A DNA stretch of 11,034 nt from Bacteroidales bacterium UBA4459 (GTDB taxonomy: Bacteria; Bacteroidota; Bacteroidia; Bacteroidales; F082): assembly GCA_002389465.1 (NCBI GenBank), contig DGOT01000219.1:1-11034 (forward strand), written 5' to 3'. This document shows positions 1-7,311 of this stretch, in pieces (the stretch's first letter is position 1; every line of letters begins with the position of its first letter). The position numbers were made by a program, and so were the translations under genes. Under the pieces are notes generated by a model. That model was not told the origin of the DNA, searched no databases, and was given only the letters and a program-made list of their open reading frames with translations.

Positions 1-8
1 TCAGCCGG

Positions 9-1400
9 TTATATATGAATTACCTCACCGTAAGCTGCGGCAACAGCTTCCATGACAGCTTCCGACATAGTGGGATGCGGGTGCACCGAATGGATGATAT
101 CGTGGCCTGTCGCCCCCAATTTTCGGGCTACAACTACCTCGGCGATCATCTCTGTAACACCATCGCCGATCATATGACAACCCAGCCATTGCCCATTGCC
201 GGCATCAAAGATCACTTTTACAAATCCATCCCTATTCCCGCTGGCACTTGCTTTGCCTGATGCGGTAAACGGAAACTTGCCAACTTTTATGTCGTATCCT
301 GCATCCAAAGCCTGTTGCTCCGTCAAACCTACTGAGGCAATCTCAGGGCTTGTGTATGTGTTGGCCGGGGTGTTTCCATAATCTATAGCTTCAGGATGCA
401 ATCCGGCGATTTTTTCCACACAGGTAATTCCTTCGTGTGATGCCACATGCGCCAGTGCCTGACCCGGAACAATATCTCCGATGGCATAATATCCTTCTAC
501 GCTTGTCCGGTAATATTCGTCAACCTTTACTTTACCTTTTTCCACTTCAATGCCTACTTCTTCCAGTCCGATACCCGTGAGGTTCGGCTCGATGCCTACA
601 GCTGACAAAACGATGTCGACTTCCACCGTTACATCACCTTTTGGGGTTTTTATCAACACCTTACAACCGTTACCACTGGTGTCCACACTTTCCACCGACG
701 AGCCGGTCATCACCTTCATTTTCGCTTTCTTAAACGAACGTGCCAGTTGTTTCGACACATCATGGTCTTCCAGAGGAACAATAAAAGGGAGGAACTCTAC
801 CAAGGTTACGTCTACACCCAGGCTGTTATAAAAATAAGCAAACTCGGAGCCTATAGCACCTGAACCAACCACTACCATTTTCTCTGGCAACTTTTCAAGT
901 GTCATGGCCTTGCGGTAGCCGATGATTTTTACACCATCCTGTTGCAGGTTGAGCAACTGCTTCGTTCGGGCACCTGTAGCTATGATGATGTGGTTAGCGG
1001 TGTAATCTGCTACTTTTCCTTCAGCATCGGTTACTTCGACCACCTTTTCTGGTTTCACTTTGCCAAAGCCCTGAATGAGTTCTACTTTATTCTTTTTAAA
1101 AAGGTACTGCACCCCTTTACTCATTCCGGCAGCCACACCTCTACTCCGTTCCACCATTGCGACAAGGTCGGGTGTAACTTCACCGTCAATCTGCACCCCG
1201 TAGTCTGTGGCATGCTGCGCATAGCGAAATACCTGTGCGCTCTTTAACAAAGCTTTGGTGGGGATACATCCCCAATTTAAGCATACACCTCCCAGTTCGG
1301 CTTTTTCCACGACAGCCGTCTTCATTCCCAGTTGCGCAGCCCTGATGGCAGCCACATATCCACCCGGCCCGCTACCTAATATCAATATATCGTAATTCAT
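9..1400 (-). CDS. lpdA: Dihydrolipoyl dehydrogenase (E3)
   Basis: FAD- and NAD-dependent flavoprotein disulfide reductase that reoxidises dihydrolipoamide in 2-oxoacid dehydrogenase complexes or the glycine cleavage system, in the cytoplasm. From the ATG at 1400 it is 463 residues, normal for the family. Residues 9-14 (GSGPGG) form the FAD dinucleotide-binding loop. The redox-active cysteines are C40 and C45 in GGVCLNWGCIPTK. A second dinucleotide fold (VVGSGAIGSEF) binds NAD. Near the C-terminus HPHPTMSE supplies the catalytic histidine-glutamate pair H442 and E447. The frame stays open upstream to 1499, but those 33 residues are not family-like and precede the canonical MNYDILILGSG start, so I chose 1400. 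The partner complex genes are not visible because the gene ends 8 bases from the window edge. Family assignment is very secure; which complex it serves is unknown. Confidence 0.97.
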   Translation of the reverse strand: MNYDILILGSGPGGYVAAIRAAQLGMKTAVVEKAELGGVCLNWGCIPTKALLKSAQVFRYAQHATDYGVQIDGEVTPDLVAMVERSRGVAAGMSKGVQYLFKKNKVELIQGFGKVKPEKVVEVTDAEGKVADYTANHIIIATGARTKQLLNLQQDGVKIIGYRKAMTLEKLPEKMVVVGSGAIGSEFAYFYNSLGVDVTLVEFLPFIVPLEDHDVSKQLARSFKKAKMKVMTGSSVESVDTSGNGCKVLIKTPKGDVTVEVDIVLSAVGIEPNLTGIGLEEVGIEVEKGKVKVDEYYRTSVEGYYAIGDIVPGQALAHVASHEGITCVEKIAGLHPEAIDYGNTPANTYTSPEIASVGLTEQQALDAGYDIKVGKFPFTASGKASASGNRDGFVKVIFDAGNGQWLGCHMIGDGVTEMIAEVVVARKLGATGHDIIHSVHPHPTMSEAVMEAVAAAYGEVIHI

Positions 1401-1414
1401 ATCTTCTGATTTTA

Positions 1415-1422
1415 TAGTTTTG
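1415..1422 (+). promoter_or_regulatory. Candidate -7 element for the HD hydrolase gene
   Basis: TAGTTTTG on the plus strand matches TAnnTTTG and lies 51 bases before the ATG at 1474. I see no TTG at the proper distance upstream, so support is weaker than for a full promoter. It would face the lpdA promoter across a 5-base gap. Confidence 0.3.
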
Positions 1423-1427
1423 AACTG

Positions 1428-1435
1428 CAAAAATA
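1428..1435 (-). promoter_or_regulatory. Candidate Bacteroidota -7 element for lpdA
   Basis: Read on the minus strand this is TATTTTTG, an exact match to the Bacteroidota -7 consensus TAnnTTTG, 27 bases before the lpdA ATG. A TTTG at 1452-1455 could serve as the -33 element, although the 16-base gap is rather short. It is the right half of an inverted repeat whose left half gives a -7 match on the other strand. Confidence 0.45.
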
Positions 1436-1473
1436 ATATTCTCTGCAAAGCCAAATCGTAATCATAGTAAATT

Positions 1474-2133
1474 ATGCCATACACCCAGGAAAAGATCATT
1501 ACACTGACAGTAGCATATGTTAAAGAAACACTTAAAGACGCGGAAGGTGGCCACGACTGGTGGCATATTTACCGGGTCTGGAAACTTGCTGTGCGCATTG
1601 CCAAAGAGGAAAGCGTCAATCTTTTTGTTGTGCAACTTGCTGCCTTGCTACACGATATTGCCGACTCGAAATTCCATAGCGGTGACGAAGAACTTGGCCC
1701 CCGGCTGGCTGGAAACTTCCTGACCAAAATGCACGTGGACAAGCAAATTATCAAGCACGTTGATGCGATCATCAGAAATATGTCATTTCATAAAACTTTC
1801 GAAGAGAAGAGATTCAATTCGCGTGAGTTGCAAGTTGTTCAGGATGCCGACCGGATTGATGCCATCGGTGCTATCGGTATTGCCCGGGCCTTTAATTACG
1901 GTGGTCATAAAAACTTCCCGATTTACAATCCACACATCAAACCGGAAACATACCTGAATAAAGAAAGTTATAAGAGTAGCAAAGCTCCCACTTTGAATCA
2001 TTTTTACGAAAAGCTGTTTCTTTTAAAAGACATGATGAACACAAAAACCGGAAAAAGATTAGCGGAGGGAAGGCACCAGTTTATGGAGGCGTTTGTTGAA
2101 CGGTTTTTAAAAGAGTGGGATACGGAGTGTTAA
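1474..2133 (+). CDS. HD-domain phosphohydrolase (YpgQ/YedJ-like)
   Basis: Cytoplasmic metal-dependent phosphohydrolase of the HD superfamily, 219 residues. The metal-binding pattern is visible as H31 in HDWWHIYRV, the H60-D61 doublet in ALLHDIAD, and D124 in VVQDADRIDAIGAIG. This spacing and the DADRIDA motif resemble the small stand-alone HD proteins YedJ and YpgQ; from general family knowledge, YpgQ has been reported to act as a nucleotide pyrophosphatase. The exact substrate here cannot be read from sequence. No extra sensor or transferase domain is present, so a (p)ppGpp synthetase/hydrolase is unlikely. The gene is divergent from lpdA (73 bases between starts) and convergent with smpB. 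The ATG at 1474 is followed at once by family-like sequence, so the start is reasonable. Confidence 0.88.
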   Translation: MPYTQEKIITLTVAYVKETLKDAEGGHDWWHIYRVWKLAVRIAKEESVNLFVVQLAALLHDIADSKFHSGDEELGPRLAGNFLTKMHVDKQIIKHVDAIIRNMSFHKTFEEKRFNSRELQVVQDADRIDAIGAIGIARAFNYGGHKNFPIYNPHIKPETYLNKESYKSSKAPTLNHFYEKLFLLKDMMNTKTGKRLAEGRHQFMEAFVERFLKEWDTEC

Positions 2134-2153
2134 TTTGGAATTGTTTTTACGGA

Positions 2154-2191
2154 ATTACAAATCCCTGGTCCTTTGCTTCAGGATTGTAAAT
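2154..2191. terminator. Weak imperfect hairpin between convergent genes
   Basis: ATTACAAATCCCTG (2154-2167) and CAGGATTGTAAAT (2179-2191) can pair over about 11 base pairs with single-base bulges and an 11-base loop. It sits between the convergent HD hydrolase and smpB genes, where a bidirectional terminator would be expected. It lacks a clear T tract on either side, so the role is a weak inference. Nothing else is seen in the 131-base gap. Confidence 0.22.
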
Positions 2192-2264
2192 CGCAAAGAG
2201 CAGCAAAAAACAAGATGGGTAATCAGTGATCTCGACTGAAGGCAACTAACCGTTGACTGACCAA

Positions 2265-2714
2265 CTACCTTTTCATATGACGCTCCATCTCGCGTTTGGT
2301 GTCCTTTTCTTTCAGGGTGTTCCGCTTATCGTAATAATGCTTTCCGCGGGCAAGGGCGATCTCCAGCTTGGCATAGCCATTGTCGTTGATGAAAAGCGTA
2401 ACGGGAACAATGGTCATGCTCTTCTCTTTTACCTTCATGTGCAGTTTTTTCAGCTCTCTTTTTGTCAGAAGAAGTTTCCTGTCGCGTTTTGCGATGTGGT
2501 TGTTATACGATCCGAAAGAATATTCCGAAATGTGCATTCCCCTGACAAATAACTCATCCTCTTCGAAATAGCAATAAGAATCGGCCAGGCTGGCTTTCGC
2601 ATTTCTGATGGATTTTATCTCTGTACCGGTCAAGACGATGCCTGCAACATACTTCTCAATTAAAAAGTACTCCCAGGAGATACGTTTGTTCTTTATTTTA
2701 ATAGTGTTACCCAT
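2265..2714 (-). CDS. smpB: SsrA-binding protein SmpB
   Basis: Binds tmRNA and delivers it to stalled ribosomes in trans-translation. The product is 149 residues, the usual size. Visible hallmarks are ISWEYFLIEKYVAGIVLTG at the start, GTEIKSIR (30-37), the conserved HISEYSFGSYNNH block (61-73), R77-R79 followed by KLLLTKREL, and a basic C-terminal tail (KRNTLKEKDTKREMER, 130-145) that in known SmpB proteins enters the decoding centre. The start ATG at 2714 fits the family N-terminus. It lies 55 bases downstream of the SPFH gene on the same strand with no obvious -7 element in the gap, so co-transcription is plausible. The tmRNA gene itself is not in this window. Confidence 0.97.
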   Translation of the reverse strand: MGNTIKIKNKRISWEYFLIEKYVAGIVLTGTEIKSIRNAKASLADSYCYFEEDELFVRGMHISEYSFGSYNNHIAKRDRKLLLTKRELKKLHMKVKEKSMTIVPVTLFINDNGYAKLEIALARGKHYYDKRNTLKEKDTKREMERHMKR

Positions 2715-2769
2715 AGAAAGTACTTCTATTTAACCTTTGCCTGTACATTCAAATTGATGGGAACTGTTC

Positions 2770-3603
2770 TTATTTATCTCCCCCCAGAATAATTGGCATA
2801 CCATTATCGGAATTGCCGATGACAATCACTTTTGCATTTGGTGAGTTGGCTAGTTCCAGTGTTGCGTTTATCCCTTTTTCCTTTAAGATCATGTTCGTTA
2901 AACTTGCATTCAGAATACGGTTAGCAGTAGCTTTCCCCTCAGCATCAATACGTTGCCTCTCCGCTTCTTTCTGTGCCTTCTGCAGCTTAAACTCATATTC
3001 CAGCGATTCCTGCTCCTGCTTCAATTTGCTTTCGATAGCTGATTTTATGGTTGGTGGCAGGACGATAGAGCGGATAAGAACCTGATCAAGGTCCACATGT
3101 TTCTCATCAAGGATAGCTTTTGTTTCTTCATAGATTTCATCCTGTATGGCATCTCTCTTGGTCGAATAGATCTGCTCCGGTGTGTATCTCCCTATCACAC
3201 TTCTGGCAGAGGCCCGCAGAGCGGGAATAACAACAACCCTGAGATATGATTTTCCGATCTGCTGATGCAGTAATCCAAGCTGTGAATAATCGGGCTTATA
3301 CCAGGCTGAAACATCAGCCTTGATCTCCAGTCCGTTAGACGACAGAACGTTCATCTCCTCGGCTGTTTCCTGTTGTCGTACATTATAGACGATCATTTTA
3401 TTCCAGGGAGCTAAGAAATGGAACCCTTCTCCATAGGTATGTGTTGTGTCCACCCCATTCGTAAGTGTACGGAACAAAACCCCGGCCTCACCCGAATTGA
3501 TGGTCACTGTCATCCGACTCCAAAAGATGATAAGGAAAATGACAACGATTACTACAATTGCAATGGGCCCGATACGCTTAATACTGAATTCCTGTTGTGC
3601 CAT
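2770..3603 (-). CDS. Prohibitin/SPFH-family membrane protein
   Basis: SPFH (stomatin-prohibitin-flotillin-HflK/C) protein of 277 residues, the usual length for bacterial prohibitin-like proteins. A single N-terminal membrane segment spans about residues 11-28 (IGPIAIVVIVVIFLIIFW). The prohibitin-type domain follows (about 32-195) with signatures GEGFHFLAPWN (58-68), a VIPALRASARSVIGRYTPEQIY block (125-146) and IRSIVLPPTIKSAIE (177-191). Residues about 190-230 are rich in Glu, Lys and Gln and are probably coiled coil, as in prohibitin ring assemblies. Such proteins form large membrane-bound rings that scaffold or restrain proteases such as FtsH; that role is family knowledge and not shown here. 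No second SPFH gene is adjacent, so an HflK-HflC pair is not indicated. Confidence 0.9.
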   Translation of the reverse strand: MAQQEFSIKRIGPIAIVVIVVIFLIIFWSRMTVTINSGEAGVLFRTLTNGVDTTHTYGEGFHFLAPWNKMIVYNVRQQETAEEMNVLSSNGLEIKADVSAWYKPDYSQLGLLHQQIGKSYLRVVVIPALRASARSVIGRYTPEQIYSTKRDAIQDEIYEETKAILDEKHVDLDQVLIRSIVLPPTIKSAIESKLKQEQESLEYEFKLQKAQKEAERQRIDAEGKATANRILNASLTNMILKEKGINATLELANSPNAKVIVIGNSDNGMPIILGGDK

Positions 3604-3663
3604 AATATTCTTGTATTAAAGTTAATTATTTTATATTTATTTAAATTTCTTAAAAATCATTTA

Positions 3664-3671
3664 CAAAGATA
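3664..3671 (-). promoter_or_regulatory. Candidate -7 element for the SPFH-smpB unit
   Basis: The minus strand reads TATCTTTG, an exact TAnnTTTG match, 60 bases before the SPFH start. No TTG is seen at -33. The leader that follows is very AT-rich with no Shine-Dalgarno sequence. The site separates the SPFH-smpB pair from the upstream beta-propeller gene. Confidence 0.42.
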
Positions 3672-3686
3672 GGCATTAGGAACCCA

Positions 3687-4601
3687 TTAAAACAGCTCGG
3701 GCGAAATAATAATTATTTCATAATTTCCGTCCAGCAACACCGAACCTGCAATTGTCCGGCCATCGGGAGCTATAGCAAAGTCGCGTATTTTCCAGTTGTC
3801 ATCCGTCAATTGATGCAGATGTGTTTTGTCTTTCCAGGTGCTGTACATTTCCCCGTTCAGTTTATCCTTATCAGAGACAAAGTAGATCTTCAGGCCGCCG
3901 GGATGCCACGAAGCAGCGGTAATATTATAGGTGTCCAACACCTCCCCTTTTTCTCCATACCAATTCATAATCCGGAGCCGTTTGTATGGATAAGGATAGG
4001 TTTCGTATCCATACAATACCTTTTTGGCATCAGGTGAAAGATCGAAAAATAAAATATCCTGTCCGTTTTTAGTCAACTGATTCAGGTTATCGTAAATAAA
4101 ATGATAGCTGTACAGATTCCATTTTTCAGTTCGTTTGTTATAACCTAAAAAATACATCATTCTTCCCGCGGAAGTAAAAGAAGCGTTCCTGCAACTGATC
4201 TTACGGTTGAAAAGCGGTACGGAAACACCTGTGTCAGGATTTAATTTATACAGATAACATTCCTCACTGGTACCGGCGTCAAAATAGATAAAATCACTTT
4301 CCGAATACCAACCGGGGTTTTGTTCGTCAATTGTGTCATACGTTAATTGAACGGTTGAGTCCAGCAGTGTGTCGTATATAAAAATATCCCAATTTCCATT
4401 ACGGTTCGATTGATAGAGCAATTTCTTCCCATCAGCTGACCATGCCGGTGATAGATCATCTCCTCTACTCCGGCTGATATTATTGGAAGTATCAATGGTA
4501 TATGTTTGAGCAGAAGAAATAGTCGGGGTACATAACATAATGATAACGAACCCTATCAGTACGTTCATTCGATTACATAAAAACAGACTCTTATCATGCA
4601 T
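3687..4601 (-). CDS. Secreted PD40/TolB-like beta-propeller protein
   Basis: Exported protein of 304 residues built from WD40-like PD40 (TolB-type) repeats. Residues 1-31 look like a signal peptide: a short basic stretch (K4, R11), a hydrophobic core (about 14-24) and a likely signal peptidase I site at SSA-Q (after A31). The clearest repeat is SRGDDLSPAWSADGKKLLYQ (44-63) followed by SNRNGNWDIFIYD. Weaker repeats recur near 92-120, 138-170, 184-212, 228-255 and 272-300 (FAIAPDGRTIAGS). About six blades fit the length. ATG codons at 4601 and 4568 are both possible; I prefer 4601 because it adds the basic n-region. C24 is not in a lipobox. The gene lies 92 bases downstream of the TPP-riboswitch-controlled receptor, so it could be read from the same transcript. 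Function is unknown; periplasmic or surface protein binding is an inference. Confidence 0.8.
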   Translation of the reverse strand: MHDKSLFLCNRMNVLIGFVIIMLCTPTISSAQTYTIDTSNNISRSRGDDLSPAWSADGKKLLYQSNRNGNWDIFIYDTLLDSTVQLTYDTIDEQNPGWYSESDFIYFDAGTSEECYLYKLNPDTGVSVPLFNRKISCRNASFTSAGRMMYFLGYNKRTEKWNLYSYHFIYDNLNQLTKNGQDILFFDLSPDAKKVLYGYETYPYPYKRLRIMNWYGEKGEVLDTYNITAASWHPGGLKIYFVSDKDKLNGEMYSTWKDKTHLHQLTDDNWKIRDFAIAPDGRTIAGSVLLDGNYEIIIISPELF

Positions 4602-4675
4602 GTGCTTGTTCCTTAAAAAGAAACACTGTCTATCGGCTTCTTAAATTTACTCACTTATGCTTTTTGTTAAAGCTT

Positions 4676-4683
4676 CAAAAGTA
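4676..4683 (-). promoter_or_regulatory. Candidate -7 element before the beta-propeller gene
   Basis: TACTTTTG on the minus strand matches TAnnTTTG and lies just after the receptor's stop codon, 74 bases before the propeller ATG. No -33 TTG is seen. If functional, the propeller gene has a thiamine-independent promoter in addition to any read-through from the receptor. Confidence 0.3.
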
Positions 4684-4693
4684 ATCATTGAGG

Positions 4694-7120
4694 TTAAAAC
4701 TTCAGATTAATCCCCGCCATAAAGTTAAAACCAGCCTGTGGGAAGTAGCCGTTCATTTCATATTCCGTACCATCATATACATACCGGTATACCCAGGCGT
4801 TGGTTTCGTATTGCTCGTTAAATATATTATTCAGGCTTAAAAGAATCTCCAGGCTCCTCATATGTTTTATCTGTATTTTGTAAAAAAAACGTAGATTATT
4901 CACCAAATATGGATCAAGACTTCGCTCATTGTTTGACGTATTGTCGATATATTGCTTCCCCACATAATTCGAGACCAGACTTACCGAAAAACCTTTGAAA
5001 GGCGTAATCTTCAGGTCACTTCCAACAGTCCAGTCGGGCGAAAATGAAATATTTGTCTCTCCCAGTTCTGTTTCATATTGATAGGGCTCTTGTTCGGGAT
5101 CATCCCAATAGTTCCAGTTGTCAACATATTCAGTAAAATCGCTAATCTTATTTTGACTGAATGTAGCGTTCAGATTCCAGTCAACGATCCTGAACAATCT
5201 GAAACCGGCTACCGATTCAATTCCTGCCCGGTAACTGTTCGGCACGTTGGTCATAACCGGAGCGCCAACATTGTTGATTTTTCCTGTTAGCACCAGCTGG
5301 TCTTTGTAATCCATATAAAACAAGTTGACATCAAATGAAAAAGAGTTAGTTTGAAGACCATACCCCAACTCATAATCAATCAATCGCTCCGGTTTCACTT
5401 CCTGGCCCGGATCGGCATCCAGAAAAACAGAACGGTTTGGTGCGCGGTGAGCAACAGCCGCCGAAAAGTACAATTTATGATACTTGCTCACCTGATAAAA
5501 AACACCGCCTTTCGGATTGAAAAATGTGTACGCGTGTTGCTGTGTAACATCCTTCAGGTTATCATCCGTTCCTTCTATATTGTAATTGATCACCCTGAGT
5601 TGCAAGTCGGCGAACAGACTAATATGCTCATTCAGCAAGTAGTTAGCTTTGGCAAAAACATTCATATCCATTTTGTTACCGGTTCCTGAATACCAGTCCC
5701 GGTTGTAATCGCCCAGCCTGGCAATCTGAGCCCAAACGATCTTCCCGTAATGATCGCCCAAATACTGACTCCAGCCCGCACCAAAGTTCAGATGCAAGCG
5801 TTGCGCATCGTAATTCATATACATATTGAGTCCGTAAAAATCATTATTGAGCCATTTTTGTTCTATTAAACTCGTTCTAGAAACAGTGTCGCCACCGATA
5901 ACGGTATCATTCATTCCGTAATCAGAAAACTTTTTATTGTTTTTATAATTCTCATAATAACCTTTTCCTTTCGTATAAAACAAAGTTGTTATCAGGTTAA
6001 GTTTATTGCTGAACTGGTGGGCATAATGCAGTTGCAGATATGTCTGTTCGTAATTATCTGTCTGGTTATCATAATAACCCAACAGATTTCCCTCAATGTC
6101 ATAGATCAACCCTGCCGGGTTATACGTCCGGTTGGTATTCAGACTGTCTTTCGGGATTCCGTACCAGGCCTGGTAGGTTTTTTCGGTACCGTGCAGGTAA
6201 ATCAGCTTCACAACATCCTTTTTTCCGTAAAAAGCCGAAGCCAGATACATCGACTTCATGTTTGCCATTGCCCTGTCGACAAACCCCTGGCTGTTAAGAA
6301 ACGATAAACGGCCATCGATTGAAAACTTACCCTTGATCAATCCCGATCCGAATTTCATCGTATTTTTCAAGGTACCGAATGATCCGGCAGCATTATTCAA
6401 TTCGAGGTAAACATTCGGCATGAATTTATCTGTTTTGATATTGATACTGGCACCAAATGAAGCTGCCCCGTTACTCGATGTTCCCACGCCACGCTGGACC
6501 TGTATTTTATCAATTGAAGAAGCCAGGTCGGGCAGATCGACAAAAAATACATTTTGCGATTCAGCATCGTTTACCGGAACACCATTTAATGTAACATTGA
6601 TTCCCGTCAGATCTGTTCCCCTGATCCGGACCCCTGTATAACCAACACCCGTACCTGCATCAGAAGTTACCACAGTTGAAGGAGAAGAGGTTAATAAAAA
6701 CGGTAAATCTTTACCTGTGTTCTCTCTGTTTATCTGCTCTTCATCCAGGTCACTAAAAGTCAATGGTGTTTTTTTGTGTGCTTTAGTTGCTGTGATGATC
6801 ACTTCTTCTGCCAAAAAAACTCTGGGTTCCAATTGTATGTCAATATGCATATCAGCATTAATGTCTAACTTTTTTTCCCACGAGACAAAACCTACATAAT
6901 CAGCCTTAACGGTGTATGTTCCTTCTTTCAAATCACCTATAAAAAAGGCCCCATTCACTCCGGAAACAACAACAATGCCCGTTTCTTTAAGGCTTATATT
7001 CGCTCCGGGCAACCCCTCGCCGCTCTCTTTGCTTGTGATGGTACCCGAAATCCGATACTGTGCGAAAGCGGATATGGCAAGTAATAAGAATAAAACGGTC
7101 AGTATGTTTTTCTTTTGCAT
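4694..7120 (-). CDS. TonB-dependent outer-membrane receptor, TPP-riboswitch controlled
   Basis: Outer-membrane receptor of 808 residues for TonB-powered uptake. A signal peptide (1-20) ends at SAFA-Q. A carboxypeptidase-regulatory-like beta domain follows (about 22-100, ISGTITSKESGEGLPGANI). A TonB-box-like EEVIITAT lies at 105-112. The plug is about 115-230, with VRIRGTDLTGINVTLNGVPV (164-183) and VGTSSNGAASFGASINI (212-228). The rest is a barrel ending in the terminal Phe typical of outer-membrane proteins. It is shorter than SusC-type glycan receptors and has no SusD partner, which suits a vitamin or siderophore receptor. The upstream TPP riboswitch points to thiamine or a precursor; THI-element-controlled receptors in the Bacteroidota have been called Omr1 or OMthi. 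The usual partners, a PnuT-like transporter and a thiamine pyrophosphokinase, are absent here. Cargo is inferred from regulation only. Confidence 0.95.
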   Translation of the reverse strand: MQKKNILTVLFLLLAISAFAQYRISGTITSKESGEGLPGANISLKETGIVVVSGVNGAFFIGDLKEGTYTVKADYVGFVSWEKKLDINADMHIDIQLEPRVFLAEEVIITATKAHKKTPLTFSDLDEEQINRENTGKDLPFLLTSSPSTVVTSDAGTGVGYTGVRIRGTDLTGINVTLNGVPVNDAESQNVFFVDLPDLASSIDKIQVQRGVGTSSNGAASFGASINIKTDKFMPNVYLELNNAAGSFGTLKNTMKFGSGLIKGKFSIDGRLSFLNSQGFVDRAMANMKSMYLASAFYGKKDVVKLIYLHGTEKTYQAWYGIPKDSLNTNRTYNPAGLIYDIEGNLLGYYDNQTDNYEQTYLQLHYAHQFSNKLNLITTLFYTKGKGYYENYKNNKKFSDYGMNDTVIGGDTVSRTSLIEQKWLNNDFYGLNMYMNYDAQRLHLNFGAGWSQYLGDHYGKIVWAQIARLGDYNRDWYSGTGNKMDMNVFAKANYLLNEHISLFADLQLRVINYNIEGTDDNLKDVTQQHAYTFFNPKGGVFYQVSKYHKLYFSAAVAHRAPNRSVFLDADPGQEVKPERLIDYELGYGLQTNSFSFDVNLFYMDYKDQLVLTGKINNVGAPVMTNVPNSYRAGIESVAGFRLFRIVDWNLNATFSQNKISDFTEYVDNWNYWDDPEQEPYQYETELGETNISFSPDWTVGSDLKITPFKGFSVSLVSNYVGKQYIDNTSNNERSLDPYLVNNLRFFYKIQIKHMRSLEILLSLNNIFNEQYETNAWVYRYVYDGTEYEMNGYFPQAGFNFMAGINLKF

Positions 7121-7131
7121 GACTGATTAAC

Positions 7132-7236
7132 TCATTTAATTATTTTTGGATGACCGGAAAGTAAAGGGGCATGAGTAGTTTGTGGCAAAACCCCGTCCGG
7201 CATCCTGTATTCTTTTATATGTATTACTTCTTTCAT
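7132..7236 (-). CDS. Candidate 34-residue leader ORF between riboswitch and receptor
   Basis: An ATG at 7234-7236 opens a 34-codon frame ending in TGA at 7132-7134, 11 bases before the receptor ATG. The product starts MKEVIHIKEYRMPDGVLP and ends LLSGHPKIIK. It is soluble-looking, with no signal peptide or membrane segment and three His and four Pro. The frame is open upstream to a stop at 7258-7260, and a second in-frame ATG lies at 7203. It covers most of the leader downstream of the aptamer, including the long hairpin at 7148-7205. I do not recognise it. It could be a chance frame, since leader RNA of this length often holds one, or a leader peptide coupled to receptor translation. No Shine-Dalgarno sequence is seen, which is normal in this phylum. 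Confidence 0.3.
   Translation of the reverse strand: MKEVIHIKEYRMPDGVLPQTTHAPLLSGHPKIIK
7148..7205 (-). promoter_or_regulatory. Leader hairpin, possible riboswitch expression platform
   Basis: On the RNA strand GGATG-CCGG-AC-GGGG (7205 to 7191) faces CCCC-TTTACTTT-CCGG-T-CATCC (7169 to 7148). This gives 5, 4 and 4 base pairs separated by a one-base bulge and an internal loop, with a loop of about 21 bases. It ends 27 bases before the receptor start and is followed by AAAAATAATT, so it is not a Rho-independent terminator. It could affect ribosome access. Its 5' arm repeats GATGCCGG-like sequence from the aptamer core, so arms might exchange partners. Confidence 0.4.
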
Positions 7237-7311
7237 TAATCTCAATGCTTTAGCAAATTAGTGCAGCACAGCCACATCAATTTATTAAATCAAATGAGGA
7301 AAGCAGGTTGG

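Noticed and set aside
1401..1499. N-terminal extension of lpdA to 1499
   Set aside because: The extra 33 residues are not family-like, overlap the divergent gene's start, and the -7 element at 1428-1435 would fall inside them. The canonical MNYDILILGSG start is at 1400.
2770..3603. HflK/HflC protease-regulator assignment for the SPFH gene
   Set aside because: There is one gene, not an adjacent pair, and the domain pattern is closer to prohibitin; only the wider SPFH family is claimed.
4526..4533. Lipoprotein signal in the beta-propeller protein (around C24)
   Set aside because: The residues before the cysteine (IIML) do not form a lipobox; a signal peptidase I site at SSA-Q fits better.
5351..5689. 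112-residue plus-strand ORF inside the receptor gene
   Set aside because: It lies antisense to well-conserved barrel sequence and has no recognisable domain or promoter; a shadow frame.
7140..7172. Ten-codon ORF in the receptor leader (MPLYFPVIQK)
   Set aside because: It overlaps the longer 34-codon frame in another register, is very short, and has nothing to set it apart from chance.
7148..7205. Hairpin as a Rho-independent terminator
   Set aside because: On the RNA strand it is followed by an A-rich stretch, not a U tract, and the opposite strand also lacks one.
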